NCBI RefSeq assembly: GCF_036030735.1
Contig: NZ_CP107928.1
Span: 3,100,001-3,164,000, forward strand
Length of the DNA stretch: 64,000 nucleotides
Reading direction: 5' to 3'
Source of the DNA: Streptomyces sp. NBC_00425
GTDB taxonomy: Bacteria; Actinomycetota; Actinomycetes; Streptomycetales; Streptomycetaceae
Below are positions 19,229 through 30,417 of this stretch, in pieces. A program made the translations under genes and the position numbers. How positions within the stretch are numbered: the stretch's first letter is position 1; every line of letters starts with the position of its first letter. The notes beneath the pieces were generated by a model. That model did no database searches. It was not told the DNA's origin and saw only the letters and a program-made list of their open reading frames with translations.

Positions 19229-20914
19229 TCAGACCTCGACCACGACCGGGAGGATCATCGGCCTGCGGCGATAGGTGTCGGAGACCCACTTGCCCAAGGT
19301 GCGGCGGATGAGCTGCTGCAGCTGGTGGGGCTCCACGACGCCGTCCTGCGCGGAGCGTTCCAGGACCTCGGCGATCTTCGGGGTGACGGCCGAGAAGGCC
19401 GAGTCCTCGATGCCCGAGCCGCGGGCCTGGATGTGGGGACCGCCCGTGATCTTGCCGGTGGACGAGTCCACGACGACGAAGACCGAGATGATGCCTTCGT
19501 CTCCCAGGATCTTCCGGTCCTTGAGGGCCGGCTCGCCGACGTCGCCGACCGAGAGGCCGTCGACGTACACGTAGCCCGCCTGGACCTTGCCCGCGATCTT
19601 CGCCTTGCCCTCGACCAGGTCGACGACCACGCCGTCCTCCGCGATCACGATGCGGTCGTGCGGGACGCCGGTCAGTGCGCCCAGCTCGGCGTTGGCGCGC
19701 AGGTGCCGCCATTCGCCGTGGACCGGCATCAGGTTCTTCGGGCGGCAGATGTTGTAGAAGTACAGGAGCTCGCCGGCGGACGCGTGGCCCGAGACGTGCA
19801 CCTTGGCGTTGCCTTTGTGGATGACGTTCGCGCCCCAGCGGGTCAGACCGTTGATCACCCGGTAGACCGCGTTCTCGTTGCCCGGGATGAGCGACGACGC
19901 CAGGATCACCGTGTCGCCGGGGACGATGCGGATCTGGTGGTCGCGGTTGGCCATGCGGGACAGGGCGGCCATCGGTTCGCCCTGGGACCCCGTGCACACC
20001 AGCACGACCTCGTGGTCCGGAAGGTCGTCGAGGGTCTTGACGTCCACGACGAGGCCCGGCGGGACCTTCAGGTAGCCCAGGTCGCGCGCGATGCCCATGT
20101 TGCGGACCATCGAGCGGCCCACGAAGGCGACGCGGCGGCCGTACTCGTGCGCCGCGTCGAGGATCTGCTGGATGCGGTGGACGTGGCTGGCGAAGCTGGC
20201 CACGATGATCCGCTTGCGGGCTCCGGCGAAGACCGTGCGCAGGACGTTGGAGATGTCCCGCTCGGGCGGCACGAAACCCGGGACCTCGGCGTTCGTCGAG
20301 TCGGAGAGAAGGAGGTCGATGCCCTCCTCGCTCAGGCGTGCGAACGCGTGCAGGTCGGTGAGCCGGCCGTCCAGCGGGAGCTGGTCCATCTTGAAGTCGC
20401 CCGTGTGGACCACCATGCCGGCGGGCGTACGGATCGCGACGGCGAGCGCGTCCGGGATCGAGTGGTTGACGGCGATGAACTCGCAGTCGAACGGGCCGAT
20501 GCGCTCACGGTGTCCCTCCGCCACCTCGAGGGTGTACGGGCGGATGCGGTGCTCCTGGAGCTTGGCCTCGATCAGCGCGAGGGTCAGCTTGGAGCCGATG
20601 AGCGGGATGTCCGGCTTCTCGCGGAGGAGATAGGGGACGGCGCCGATGTGGTCCTCGTGACCATGGGTGAGGACGATGCCCTCGATGTCGTCGAGGCGGT
20701 CCCGGATGGACGAGAAGTCCGGCAGGATCAGGTCGATGCCGGGCTGCTCCTCCTCGGGGAACAGCACCCCGCAGTCGACGATCAGCAGGCGGCCGCCGTA
20801 CTCGAAGACCGTCATGTTCCGGCCGATTTCACCGAGCCCGCCGAGCGGGGTGACCCGGAGGCCGCCTGCGACGAGCTGCGGGGGCGGAGCGAGTTGCGGA
20901 TGCGGATGACTCAA
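19229..20914 (-). CDS. rnj: Ribonuclease J
   Basis: A 561-residue metallo-beta-lactamase/beta-CASP nuclease, the usual length for Streptomyces RNase J. The metal-binding motif HGHEDH is at residues 84-89; further ligands are in VVHTGDFKMD and LLLSDSTNAE, and the beta-CASP signature is in VSGHASAGEL. It works as a 5'-3' exonuclease and endonuclease in mRNA decay and rRNA maturation. The start is a rare TTG, chosen because GAGGAGAG lies 5 nt upstream and the reading begins MSHPHPQL; the longer upstream ORF has no ribosome-binding site. It follows dapA on the same strand after 128 bp. Confidence 0.95.
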   Translation of the reverse strand: MSHPHPQLAPPPQLVAGGLRVTPLGGLGEIGRNMTVFEYGGRLLIVDCGVLFPEEEQPGIDLILPDFSSIRDRLDDIEGIVLTHGHEDHIGAVPYLLREKPDIPLIGSKLTLALIEAKLQEHRIRPYTLEVAEGHRERIGPFDCEFIAVNHSIPDALAVAIRTPAGMVVHTGDFKMDQLPLDGRLTDLHAFARLSEEGIDLLLSDSTNAEVPGFVPPERDISNVLRTVFAGARKRIIVASFASHVHRIQQILDAAHEYGRRVAFVGRSMVRNMGIARDLGYLKVPPGLVVDVKTLDDLPDHEVVLVCTGSQGEPMAALSRMANRDHQIRIVPGDTVILASSLIPGNENAVYRVINGLTRWGANVIHKGNAKVHVSGHASAGELLYFYNICRPKNLMPVHGEWRHLRANAELGALTGVPHDRIVIAEDGVVVDLVEGKAKIAGKVQAGYVYVDGLSVGDVGEPALKDRKILGDEGIISVFVVVDSSTGKITGGPHIQARGSGIEDSAFSAVTPKIAEVLERSAQDGVVEPHQLQQLIRRTLGKWVSDTYRRRPMILPVVVEV

Positions 20915-21042
20915 AAGACTCTCCTCAAACACGCGCGCCACGTACCGGTGGGCACGTGGCGCGCATGACGTTCGTGCAGAAGCAGTTGTCGTTGTGGATT
21001 GCAGGCACCGGTGGCCTGCCTATTCAGTTGTGAAGTCTGTTG

Positions 21043-21942
21043 TCAGAGCTGTACCCCGCCCGCGGCAAGATCGATCTTGAGCTGTTCGATCTCTTCGGGC
21101 GAGCACTCGACCATGGGCGGGCGCAGCGGTCCGGCGGGCAGGCCCTGCAGGGCGAGCGCCGCCTTCGTCGTCATGACGCCCTGGGTGCGGAACATGCCCG
21201 TATAGACGGGGAGCAGCTTCTGGTGGATCTCCGTGGCCTTCTGGACTTCGCCGGCGGTGAACGCCTCGACCAGGGCGCGCAGCTCCGGGGTGACCAGGTG
21301 GCCGACCACCGAGACGAAGCCGACCGCGCCCACGGAGAGCAGCGGCAGGTTCAGCATGTCGTCGCCGGAGTACCAGGCGAGGCCGGAGCGCGCGATGGCC
21401 CAGCTCGCCCGGCCGAGGTCGCCCTTGGCGTCCTTGTTGGCGACGATCCGCGGGTGCGCGGCGAGGCGGACCAGCGTCTCGGTGCTGATCGGGACTCCGC
21501 TGCGGCCGGGGATGTCGTAGAGCATGACCGGCAGTCCGGTGGCGTCGGCGACGGCCGTGAAATGGCGGTACAGGCCCTCCTGCGGGGGCTTGTTGTAGTA
21601 CGGGGTGACGACCAGGAGGCCGTGTGCGCCCGTCGTCTCCGCCGTCCTCGCCAGTTCGACGCTGTGGTGGGTGTCGTTGGTGCCGACTCCGGCGACCACG
21701 TGGGCGCGGTCTCCGACGGCCTCCACGACGGCTCGTACCAGATCCGATTTCTCCGCGTCGCTGGTGGTGGGCGACTCGCCGGTGGTGCCGTTGACGATCA
21801 GGCCGTCGTTGCCTGCGTCCACCAGGTGGGTGGCGAGCCGCTGTGCGCCGTCGAGGTCGATCGCGCCGTCCGCCGTGAAGGGCGTGACCATGGCGGTGAG
21901 GACCCTCCCGAAGGGGGTCTGCGGAGTGGAGGTCGGAGCCAT
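21043..21942 (-). CDS. dapA: 4-hydroxy-tetrahydrodipicolinate synthase
   Basis: A 299-residue (beta/alpha)8 barrel of the DapA/NAL family. The Schiff-base Lys170 is in IVANKDAKGD, catalytic Tyr142 is in MLYDIPGRSG, the substrate loop is NGTTGE at 51-56, and Tyr115-Tyr116 are in VVTPYYNKPP. It condenses pyruvate with aspartate semialdehyde, the first committed step to diaminopimelate and lysine. The ATG at MAPTSTP is preferred; a GTG three codons upstream is possible. It sits between thyX and rnj, an order I know from S. coelicolor. dapB is encoded about 3 kb away in a separate operon. Confidence 0.95.
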   Translation of the reverse strand: MAPTSTPQTPFGRVLTAMVTPFTADGAIDLDGAQRLATHLVDAGNDGLIVNGTTGESPTTSDAEKSDLVRAVVEAVGDRAHVVAGVGTNDTHHSVELARTAETTGAHGLLVVTPYYNKPPQEGLYRHFTAVADATGLPVMLYDIPGRSGVPISTETLVRLAAHPRIVANKDAKGDLGRASWAIARSGLAWYSGDDMLNLPLLSVGAVGFVSVVGHLVTPELRALVEAFTAGEVQKATEIHQKLLPVYTGMFRTQGVMTTKAALALQGLPAGPLRPPMVECSPEEIEQLKIDLAAGGVQL

Positions 21943-22014
21943 GGGTGACACGCTACTCGTTGCTCACGGCGGGGTCTGCCCTCGGGGGGCGCGAAAAGTC
22001 ATGACAAAGATGGA

Positions 22015-22054
22015 ACCCGGCACTGCCTGCTCGGGGGTTCAAGCAGTGCCGGGT
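22015..22054 (-). terminator. Probable terminator after thyX
   Basis: A 12-bp perfect stem (22015-22026 with 22043-22054) and a 16-nt loop, 93 nt beyond the thyX stop codon and upstream of dapA. No T-tract follows, as is common in Streptomyces. Confidence 0.65.
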
Positions 22055-22147
22055 CCGTTTGATCAGGCTAGATGAACTTCTCCAAATGCCGCAATACGGA
22101 CACTTCGGGCGGATGATCCGTACATACGTCTCCGTAGCCCGTCCTCG

Positions 22148-22888
22148 TCAGGGGGCGACACGCCCGTTCGCGTTGAAGGCCGCGTAGGTGAGGGGCATGA
22201 GCGCGGCCCACTCGGCCTCCATCTTCTCGCCCACCATCTCGATCTCCCGCTGCGGGAAGGAGGGGACCTTCGCCAGCTCGTGCTGGGTGCGCAGGCCCAG
22301 GAAGTGCATCAGCGAGCGGGCGTTGCAGGTGGCGTACATCGAGGAGAACAGGCCGACCGGGAGGACCGCGCGGGCGACCTCGCGGGCGACGCCGGCGGCG
22401 AGCATCTCCTGGTAGGCCTCGTACGCCCGGAGGTAGGAGTCCTCCATGGTGCGGCCCACGAGCTCCTGCTGGGCCTGGGTGCCCTCGACGAAGACGTACT
22501 TGCCGGGGCGGCCCTGCTGTACCAGCTTGCGGGACTCGCCGGGGACGTAGAAGACCGGCTGGAGCTCCCGGTAGCGGCCGCTCTCCTCGTTGTAGGACCA
22601 GCCCACGCGGTGCCGCATGAACTCGCGGAAGACGAAGATCGGGGCACTGATGAAGAAGGTCATCGAGTTGTGCTCGAAGGGGCTGCCGTGCCGGTCCCGC
22701 ATCAGATAGTTGATCAGGCCCTTCGAGCGTTCGGGGTCCTTGCCCAGCTCGTCGAGGGACTGCTCGCCGACGGTCGAGACACGGGCGGCGAAGAGCACGT
22801 CGGCGTCGGACGCGGTGTGCTTGACCAGCTCGACGGTGACGTCGCTGCGGAAGCCGGGTTTGAGGTCGTCGGCGGGGCTGTCGGTCAC
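22148..22888 (-). CDS. thyX: FAD-dependent thymidylate synthase
   Basis: 246 residues, full length. The ThyX signature is RHRVGWSYNEES at residues 92-103, with LGLRTQHEL in the C-terminal half. The enzyme methylates dUMP to dTMP using methylenetetrahydrofolate and FADH2, without the DHF product of ThyA. The GTG start (MTDSPADDLKPG) has GGAAGGA about 9 nt upstream; the longer ORF above it is rejected because it lacks this signal and homology-like sequence. It is the first gene before the dapA-rnj block. Confidence 0.95.
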   Translation of the reverse strand: MTDSPADDLKPGFRSDVTVELVKHTASDADVLFAARVSTVGEQSLDELGKDPERSKGLINYLMRDRHGSPFEHNSMTFFISAPIFVFREFMRHRVGWSYNEESGRYRELQPVFYVPGESRKLVQQGRPGKYVFVEGTQAQQELVGRTMEDSYLRAYEAYQEMLAAGVAREVARAVLPVGLFSSMYATCNARSLMHFLGLRTQHELAKVPSFPQREIEMVGEKMEAEWAALMPLTYAAFNANGRVAP

Positions 22889-23073
22889 GGTGCGGAGGTC
22901 CTTCCATCGCGTCTTCGGAGCGGCGCCAACTCTACGGGGGCCGTTGGGCCGGACGGGCACGGGCATGCCGCGGATTCCTCCAGGACGTCTGCCTATATGG
23001 GGCACGTTTTCGGGCACTCGCTCGTCTGTATCGGTAGACGATGTCCCCCACGTTCCAGGAGGAAGTACCCACC

Positions 23074-23310
23074 ATGCTCCGTCGGCGCGAGCCCGTTCCC
23101 TTCGCCTTCCTCGCCGAGGCCGACAGGTTCCGAAGCAATGTCACTCCCCCGCCCCCCGAGCGGTCCTCCGTGAGCCGGATAGCCGGGCGCTGGCTGCTGG
23201 GGCTCACCATCGTGGCCGGGCTCGTGGGCGCGCTGGTCATCGGGACGCCGGCGCTGAGCGTCGACCACTCCTCGCCGGCCCAGCAGTCACAGGCGTCCCA
23301 GAGCCGCTGA
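23074..23310 (+). CDS. Small single-span membrane protein
   Basis: 78 residues. The ATG is preceded by AGGAGGAAG at good spacing. The N-terminus is basic (MLRRREPVPF), and one hydrophobic helix (WLLGLTIVAGLVGALVIG) covers about residues 45-65, followed by a short polar Gln/Ser-rich tail. No family is recognised. It is divergent from thyX and upstream of another membrane-protein gene on the same strand, 105 bp away. Confidence 0.75.
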   Translation: MLRRREPVPFAFLAEADRFRSNVTPPPPERSSVSRIAGRWLLGLTIVAGLVGALVIGTPALSVDHSSPAQQSQASQSR

Positions 23311-23415
23311 CGCGGGGCCGGCACCGCCGCCACGAACCCCCGATGGTGGTGAGCAGGGACACAGGCGGATAGCCTCACCGGGCACAGCCCACGCATGGAC
23401 GAGTGAGGACCAGTC

Positions 23416-23967
23416 GTGCCCCTGCCCTTTCTGACGGCCGACCGACCGTTCGACGCGGCGGACGACGTCGCCCTGCCCTTCGAGGACCATGAGCGCTGGC
23501 GGCGCCCCTACCGCCCCGGCCCCTGGCGGGTCGGGATCGCGGCGCTGGCGCTGCTGCTCGCCTCGTTCGTGCTGTTCGCGGCCGTCGTCATCGCCCTGAC
23601 CGGCTCCGTGTCCGAGGCCGCCGTGGTCTTCGGCGGCTCGCTGCTGGTGATCGCCGCCGCCCTGCGGCTGCTGCGCATGGGCGTGTGGGTGAGCGCGCGC
23701 GGGCTGCGCCATGTCGGCTTCCTCGTCACGCGCACGCTGCCGTGGGAGCGGGTCGGAGCGGTGCACACCGTGCAGCAGCCGGTGCGCTGGCTGGGGCTGC
23801 CGCGGACCGTCCAGGGGCAGGCCCTGACGGTCTCGCGACGGGACCGGCCCGCCGAGAGCACGCCCCTGCTGACCACGCACGGGGCGGACTTCCTGGCACG
23901 CGGCGAGGCCTTCGACCGGGCGGCTGACGCGGTCGAGGCGTGGGCCGCGGAGAACCGGCACGGCTGA
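23416..23967 (+). CDS. Two-span membrane protein with PH-like domain
   Basis: 183 residues. The GTG has GAGGA upstream. Two adjacent membrane helices (about residues 40-60 and 66-85) are followed by a soluble domain starting WVSARGLRHVGFLVTRTLPWERVGAV, typical of the bacterial PH-like (bPH2/YdbT-type) fold common in actinobacterial small membrane proteins. Function is unknown. It ends at a bidirectional terminator shared with the convergent gene. Confidence 0.75.
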   Translation: MPLPFLTADRPFDAADDVALPFEDHERWRRPYRPGPWRVGIAALALLLASFVLFAAVVIALTGSVSEAAVVFGGSLLVIAAALRLLRMGVWVSARGLRHVGFLVTRTLPWERVGAVHTVQQPVRWLGLPRTVQGQALTVSRRDRPAESTPLLTTHGADFLARGEAFDRAADAVEAWAAENRHG

Positions 23968-23981
23968 TCGCCGAACGCACG

Positions 23982-24018
23982 AAGGGGCCGGTCCGCCGAG
24001 AGCGCGGGCCGGCCCCTT
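23982..24018. terminator. Bidirectional terminator
   Basis: A 15-bp stem with a single G-U pair and a 7-nt loop lies between convergent genes ending at 23967 and 24055. The stem starts with AAGGGGCCGG and ends with CCGGCCCCTT, so both transcripts meet a T-run. Confidence 0.85.
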
Positions 24019-24054
24019 CCGCGTACGGGCAGGACGGGCGGGGATGGGTGAAGG

Positions 24055-24510
24055 TCAGGCGGCCTCGACGGGCTTGCCGTCGTGCAGACTGATCGCCCGC
24101 TGCATGGCCTTGCGGGCTCGGGGGGTGTCCCGGGCGTCGTGGTAGGCGACGGCGAGACGGAACCAGCTGCGCCAGTCCTCGGGGGCAGCCTCCGTCTCGG
24201 CCTTGCGCACGGCGAACACCTCGTCGGCCGAGTCGCGGTCGACCCGGCCGCTCGGGGTCCGCTTCAGCTCGTCGACGGGCAGACCGCCCTCGGCGTCGAG
24301 TTCCGCGGCGAGGGCGTTGGCCCGGCGGACGAACTGGGTGTTCTTCCACAGGAACCAGACGCCGATGACCGGGAGGATCAGCACCGCCACGCCGAAGGTG
24401 ACGGTCAGCAGTGTGCCGGACTGGATGAGCATGACGCCGCGGCTGCCGACCAGGACGAAGTAGAAGACCAGGACGGCGGCCGTGAGGGCGTAGGAGATCT
24501 TCGCGCGCAT
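24055..24510 (-). CDS. Membrane protein with TPR-like tail
   Basis: 151 residues. Two hydrophobic helices (about residues 5-30 and 35-55, WFLWKN at the exit) are followed by a charged linker and a tetratricopeptide-like C-terminus (DWRSWFRLAVAYHDARDTPRARKAMQRAI). It begins 12 nt after the dapB stop on the same strand, so it is probably the last gene of the rpsO-pnp-M16-dapB unit. The ribosome-binding site is weak, consistent with coupling to dapB. Function unknown. Confidence 0.8.
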   Translation of the reverse strand: MRAKISYALTAAVLVFYFVLVGSRGVMLIQSGTLLTVTFGVAVLILPVIGVWFLWKNTQFVRRANALAAELDAEGGLPVDELKRTPSGRVDRDSADEVFAVRKAETEAAPEDWRSWFRLAVAYHDARDTPRARKAMQRAISLHDGKPVEAA

Positions 24511-24522
24511 GACGTCAGAGGC

Positions 24523-26697
<2,175 letters not shown>

Positions 26698-26701
<4 letters not shown>

Positions 26702-28917
26702 TTGTCGGAGTCGTCCTTCGCGTCCTCGGCAGCTTCCTCGCCCTCGATCACGGGGATCAGGGAGAGCTTGCCGCGGGAGTCGATCTCGGCGATCTCGACC
26801 TGGACCTTGGAGCCCACACCGAGCACGTCCTCGACGTTCTCCACGCGCTTGCCGCCGGCGAGCTTGCGGATCTGCGAGATGTGCAGCAGACCGTCCTTGC
26901 CCGGGAGCAGCGACACGAACGCACCGAAGGTCGTGGTCTTGACGACCGTGCCCAGGTAGCGCTCGCCGACCTCCGGCATGGTCGGGTTGGCGATGCCGTT
27001 GATCGTGGCGCGGGCGGCCTCGGCCTGCGAGCCGACCTGGGCACCGATGTAGATGGTGCCGTCGTCCTCGATCGTGATCTCGGCGCCGGTGTCCTCCTGG
27101 ATCTGGTTGATCATCTTGCCCTTCGGGCCGATGACCTCACCGATCTTGTCCACGGGGATCTTGACGGTGATGATCCGCGGGGCGTTGGGGGACATCTCGT
27201 CCGGCGTGTCGATCGCTTCCATCATCACGTCGAGGATGTGGAGGCGGGCGTCGCGGGCCTGCTTGAGGGCCGCGGCCAGGACGGAGGCCGGGATGCCGTC
27301 CAGCTTGGTGTCGAGCTGGAGGGCGGTGACGAACTCCTTGGTGCCGGCGACCTTGAAGTCCATGTCGCCGAAGGCGTCCTCCGCACCGAGGATGTCGGTG
27401 AGGGCGACGTAGTGCGTCTCGCCGTTGATCTCCTGGGAGATCAGGCCCATGGCGATGCCGGCGACGGGGGCCTTGAGGGGCACACCGGCGTTCAGCAGCG
27501 ACATGGTGGAGGCGCAGACCGAGCCCATGGACGTCGAGCCGTTGGAGCCGAGGGCCTCGGACACCTGGCGGATCGCGTAGGGGAACTCCTCGCGCGTCGG
27601 CAGGACCGGCACGATGGCGCGCTCGGCGAGGGCGCCGTGGCCGATCTCGCGGCGCTTGGGGGAGCCCACGCGGCCGGTCTCGCCGACGGAGTACGGCGGG
27701 AAGTTGTAGTTGTGCATGTAGCGCTTGCGGGTCACCGGGGAAAGGGTGTCCAGCTGCTGCTCCATGCGGAGCATGTTGAGGGTGGTGACGCCCAGGATCT
27801 GGGTCTCGCCACGCTCGAACAGCGCCGAGCCGTGCACGCGCGGGATGGCCTCGACCTCGGCGGCGAGCGTACGGATGTCCGTGACGCCGCGGCCGTCGAT
27901 GCGGGTCTTCTCCTTGATCACGCGCTCGCGGACCAGCTGCTTGGTGAGCGAGCGGTACGCGGCGGAGATCTCCTTCTCGCGGCCCTCGAACTCCGGGAGG
28001 AGCTTCTCGGCGGCGAGCGCCTTGACGCGGTCGAGCTCGGCCTCGCGGTCCTGCTTGCCGGCGATGGTCAGCGCGGAGGCGAGCTCCGGGCGGACGGCGG
28101 CCGACAGGGCCTCCAGGATGTCGTCCTGGTAGTCGAGGAAGACCGGGAAGTCACCGGTCGGCTTCGCGGCCTTGGCGGCGAGGTCGGCCTGGGCCTTGCA
28201 GAGCACCTTGATGAAGGGCTTCGCGGCGTCCAGACCGGCGGCGACGACCTCCTCGGTCGGCGCCTCGGCGCCGCCCGCGACCAGCTGGATGGTCTTCTCG
28301 GTGGCCTCGGCCTCGACCATCATGATCGCGACGTCGCCGTCCTCCAGGACGCGGCCGGCGACCACCATGTCGAAGACGGCGTCCTCGAGCTCGGTGTGCG
28401 TCGGGAACGCGACCCACTGGCCGTTGATCAGCGCGACGCGGACGCCGCCGATCGGGCCGGAGAAGGGCAGGCCGGCCAGCTGGGTGGACGCGGAGGCGGC
28501 GTTGATCGCCACGACGTCGTACAGGTGGTCGGGGTTGAGCGCCATGATGGTGGCGACGACCTGGATCTCGTTGCGCAGGCCCTTGCGGAAGGACGGGCGC
28601 AGCGGGCGGTCGATCAGGCGGCAGGTGAGGATGGCGTCCTCGGAGGGACGGCCCTCACGGCGGAAGAAGCTGCCGGGGATCTTGCCGGCGGCGTACATCC
28701 GCTCCTCGACGTCCACCGTGAGGGGGAAGAAGTCGAGCTGGTCCTTGGGGTTCTTGGAGGCGGTGGTGGCCGACAGCACCATGGTGTCGTCGTCCAGGTA
28801 CGCCACGGCGGAGCCGGCGGCCTGCTTGGCCAGGCGGCCCGTCTCGAAGCGGATGGTGCGGGTGCCGAAGGAACCGTTGTCGATGACGGCCTCGGCGTAG
28901 TGGGTCTCGTTCTCCAC
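26698..28917 (-). CDS. pnp: Polyribonucleotide nucleotidyltransferase (guanosine pentaphosphate synthetase I)
   Basis: 739 residues: two RNase PH domains, then KH ([13 protein letters not shown]) and S1 ([18 protein letters not shown]). It degrades RNA phosphorolytically and can add 3' tails; the Streptomyces enzyme was also described as guanosine pentaphosphate synthetase. The start is placed at GTG ([11 protein letters not shown]), about 9 nt after CGGAG, in line with the Streptomyces antibioticus protein as I remember it. An ATG two codons upstream sits too close to the GGAG. The C-terminus is acidic ([13 protein letters not shown]). It is the second gene after rpsO. Confidence 0.95.
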
Positions 28918-29326
28918 TAGCATTTTCTCCGTTACTTGTCGTCTTTCGTCCCTCGCTGCCCGTGTGGCAGGGGGACGGTGGCGGAGAAGCGCTCGGTGCG
29001 GGCCGGTCTTCGATCGAAGCACCCGGGGTTCTCTCGCCCGGGGGCCACTACCGAGGACCGGCGGCGGCTGGGCGCGCTTCTCCTCGTTCGTGTGCGTGGT
29101 GACGTCTACCCGCAGCGAGTACACGTCATCACGCCGTGTCGTACGTATGGCGTTGTGCTACCACACTACAAAGCGTCGGTGACACTCCGCACGTTTCCGC
29201 TCCACGGTCGGGCGTACGACGGGCCCTGTCGGTGGTGCGTGCCGATGCGTACCGCAGTGGTGCGCATCGAGGTGTACAGCAAAGGGAGCGGTCCCGGTCT
29301 CCGGGAACCGCTCCCCTCACGGCGTC
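28918..29326 (-). other. rpsO-pnp intergenic region with hairpin
   Basis: 409 bp without a gene. It starts just after rpsO with a hairpin at 29284-29315 (9 + 5 bp stem with one bulged base, loop TCT). In S. coelicolor the rpsO-pnp spacer contains a hairpin that allows partial read-through and is an RNase III cleavage site; this structure is the likely equivalent. A pnp-proximal promoter is also expected here, but I could not assign it. Confidence 0.7.
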
Positions 29327-29614
29327 CTACTTGGCGCCCGCCGCACCGCGGCGGATGCCGAGGCGGTCGACCAGCGCACGGAAGCGCTGGATGTCCTTCT
29401 TGGCGAGGTACTGCAGCAGGCGGCGACGCTGGCCGACCAGGATCAGCAGACCACGACGGGAGTGGTGGTCGTGCTTGTGCGTCTTGAGGTGCTCGGTCAG
29501 GTCCGAGATCCGGCGGGACAGCATGGCGACCTGGACCTCGGGAGAGCCGGTGTCGCCCTCCTTCTGACCGAACTCGCTGATGAGCTGCTTCTTCGTAGCG
29601 GCGTCGAGCGGCAC
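29327..29614 (-). CDS. rpsO: 30S ribosomal protein S15
   Basis: 95 residues, full length. The family signature is [19 protein letters not shown], followed by RRRLLQYL, and the protein ends RGAAGAK. The GTG start has GAGGAG 6 nt upstream. S15 binds the central domain of 16S rRNA. First gene of the rpsO-pnp unit. Confidence 0.97.
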   Translation of the reverse strand: MPLDAATKKQLISEFGQKEGDTGSPEVQVAMLSRRISDLTEHLKTHKHDHHSRRGLLILVGQRRRLLQYLAKKDIQRFRALVDRLGIRRGAAGAK

Positions 29615-29984
29615 GCGTACTCCTCGTAGTCTTTTCAGTGGCCACCGAGTGCCCCCGGTCTTGGTCTCGGGGGAGCTTCCGTTACTCGGGAGGCGGGGAT
29701 CCGCTGGGCGCGACCTCCAGAACCTCCAGGCGCTGCCTGAGGGTGCTTCCGGGGGTGCGTACACAAACGGCCGAGAGCCAGGGTATCAGGCCGGTGCGCC
29801 CGACCTGCCCGGATATCGCGGCGGACGGCCCGGCGGCAGTCGGGTGCGCGGGGGCAGTGTACGGGCGACGCCGGCTGACCGGAACGTAACGGAAGAACCT
29901 CTGAGCTGGGCGAACGTCGGCAAGTAGGGTGACGCTGCAGCTCGTTGGAACAGCGTGAACTCAGAGGAAAGGGTCGGAGCCGAC
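29615..29984. promoter_or_regulatory. Divergent promoter region, rpsO / DUF397 gene
   Basis: 370 bp between divergent start codons. On the rpsO side a small G/C hairpin (CCCCCG...CGGGGG) lies in the probable 5' leader near 29650-29672. I cannot tell whether it is an S15 autoregulatory site. No gene is supported here. Confidence 0.5.
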
Positions 29985-30293
29985 ATGGCCGATGCCGAGG
30001 ACAGGGCAGTCAAAGCGCGCAAGGAGCGGGAGCGGGACGAGCTGTACGCGCTCGACATCTCCGGTGTCGAGTGGCAGAGCGCGCCCGGCACGGAGGAGCA
30101 CGAGGAGCGCGTCGAGATCGCCTGTCTGCCCGAGGGGGCCATGGCGATGCGGTCCTCGCTCGACCCGGAGACGGTGCTGCGCTACACCGAGGCGGAGTGG
30201 CGTGCCTTCGTGCTGGGCGCCCGGGACGGCGAGTTCGACCTGGAGCCGGCGCCGCACAGCGGTGGGACGGCGGCGGAGGCGGCCTCGGAGTAG
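29985..30293 (+). CDS. DUF397-like protein
   Basis: 102 residues. The start at MADAEDRAV follows GGAG by about 7 nt; an in-frame GTG ten codons earlier is possible. The core VEWQSAPGTEEHEERVEIA, then AMRSSLDPETVLRYT and AEWRAFVLGARDGEFDL, matches the short DUF397 domain of actinomycetes, often encoded beside XRE regulators. No such partner is adjacent here. It lies between rpsO and the type VII locus and is not obviously part of either. Confidence 0.75.
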   Translation: MADAEDRAVKARKERERDELYALDISGVEWQSAPGTEEHEERVEIACLPEGAMAMRSSLDPETVLRYTEAEWRAFVLGARDGEFDLEPAPHSGGTAAEAASE

Positions 30294-30376
30294 GCGCCAC
30301 GCCACGGCGGGACGGCGACGAGGCCTCGGTGCAAGCGCCACGCCACGGCGAGGACGGCGACGAGGCCTCGGTGCAG
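30294..30376. repeat. Tandem duplication of a 41-42 bp unit
   Basis: Two nearly identical copies (30294-30334 and 30335-30376) start immediately after the DUF397 stop. The unit reads GCGCCACGCCACGGCG, then GACGGCGACGAGGCCTCGG and a few bases more. The second copy has one extra base. It fills most of the gap before eccD's 3' end. Confidence 0.85.
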
Positions 30377-30417
30377 GCGCCCTGGGGGTGCGCTTCGGGG
30401 CCTTCCTGCCTCGAAGG

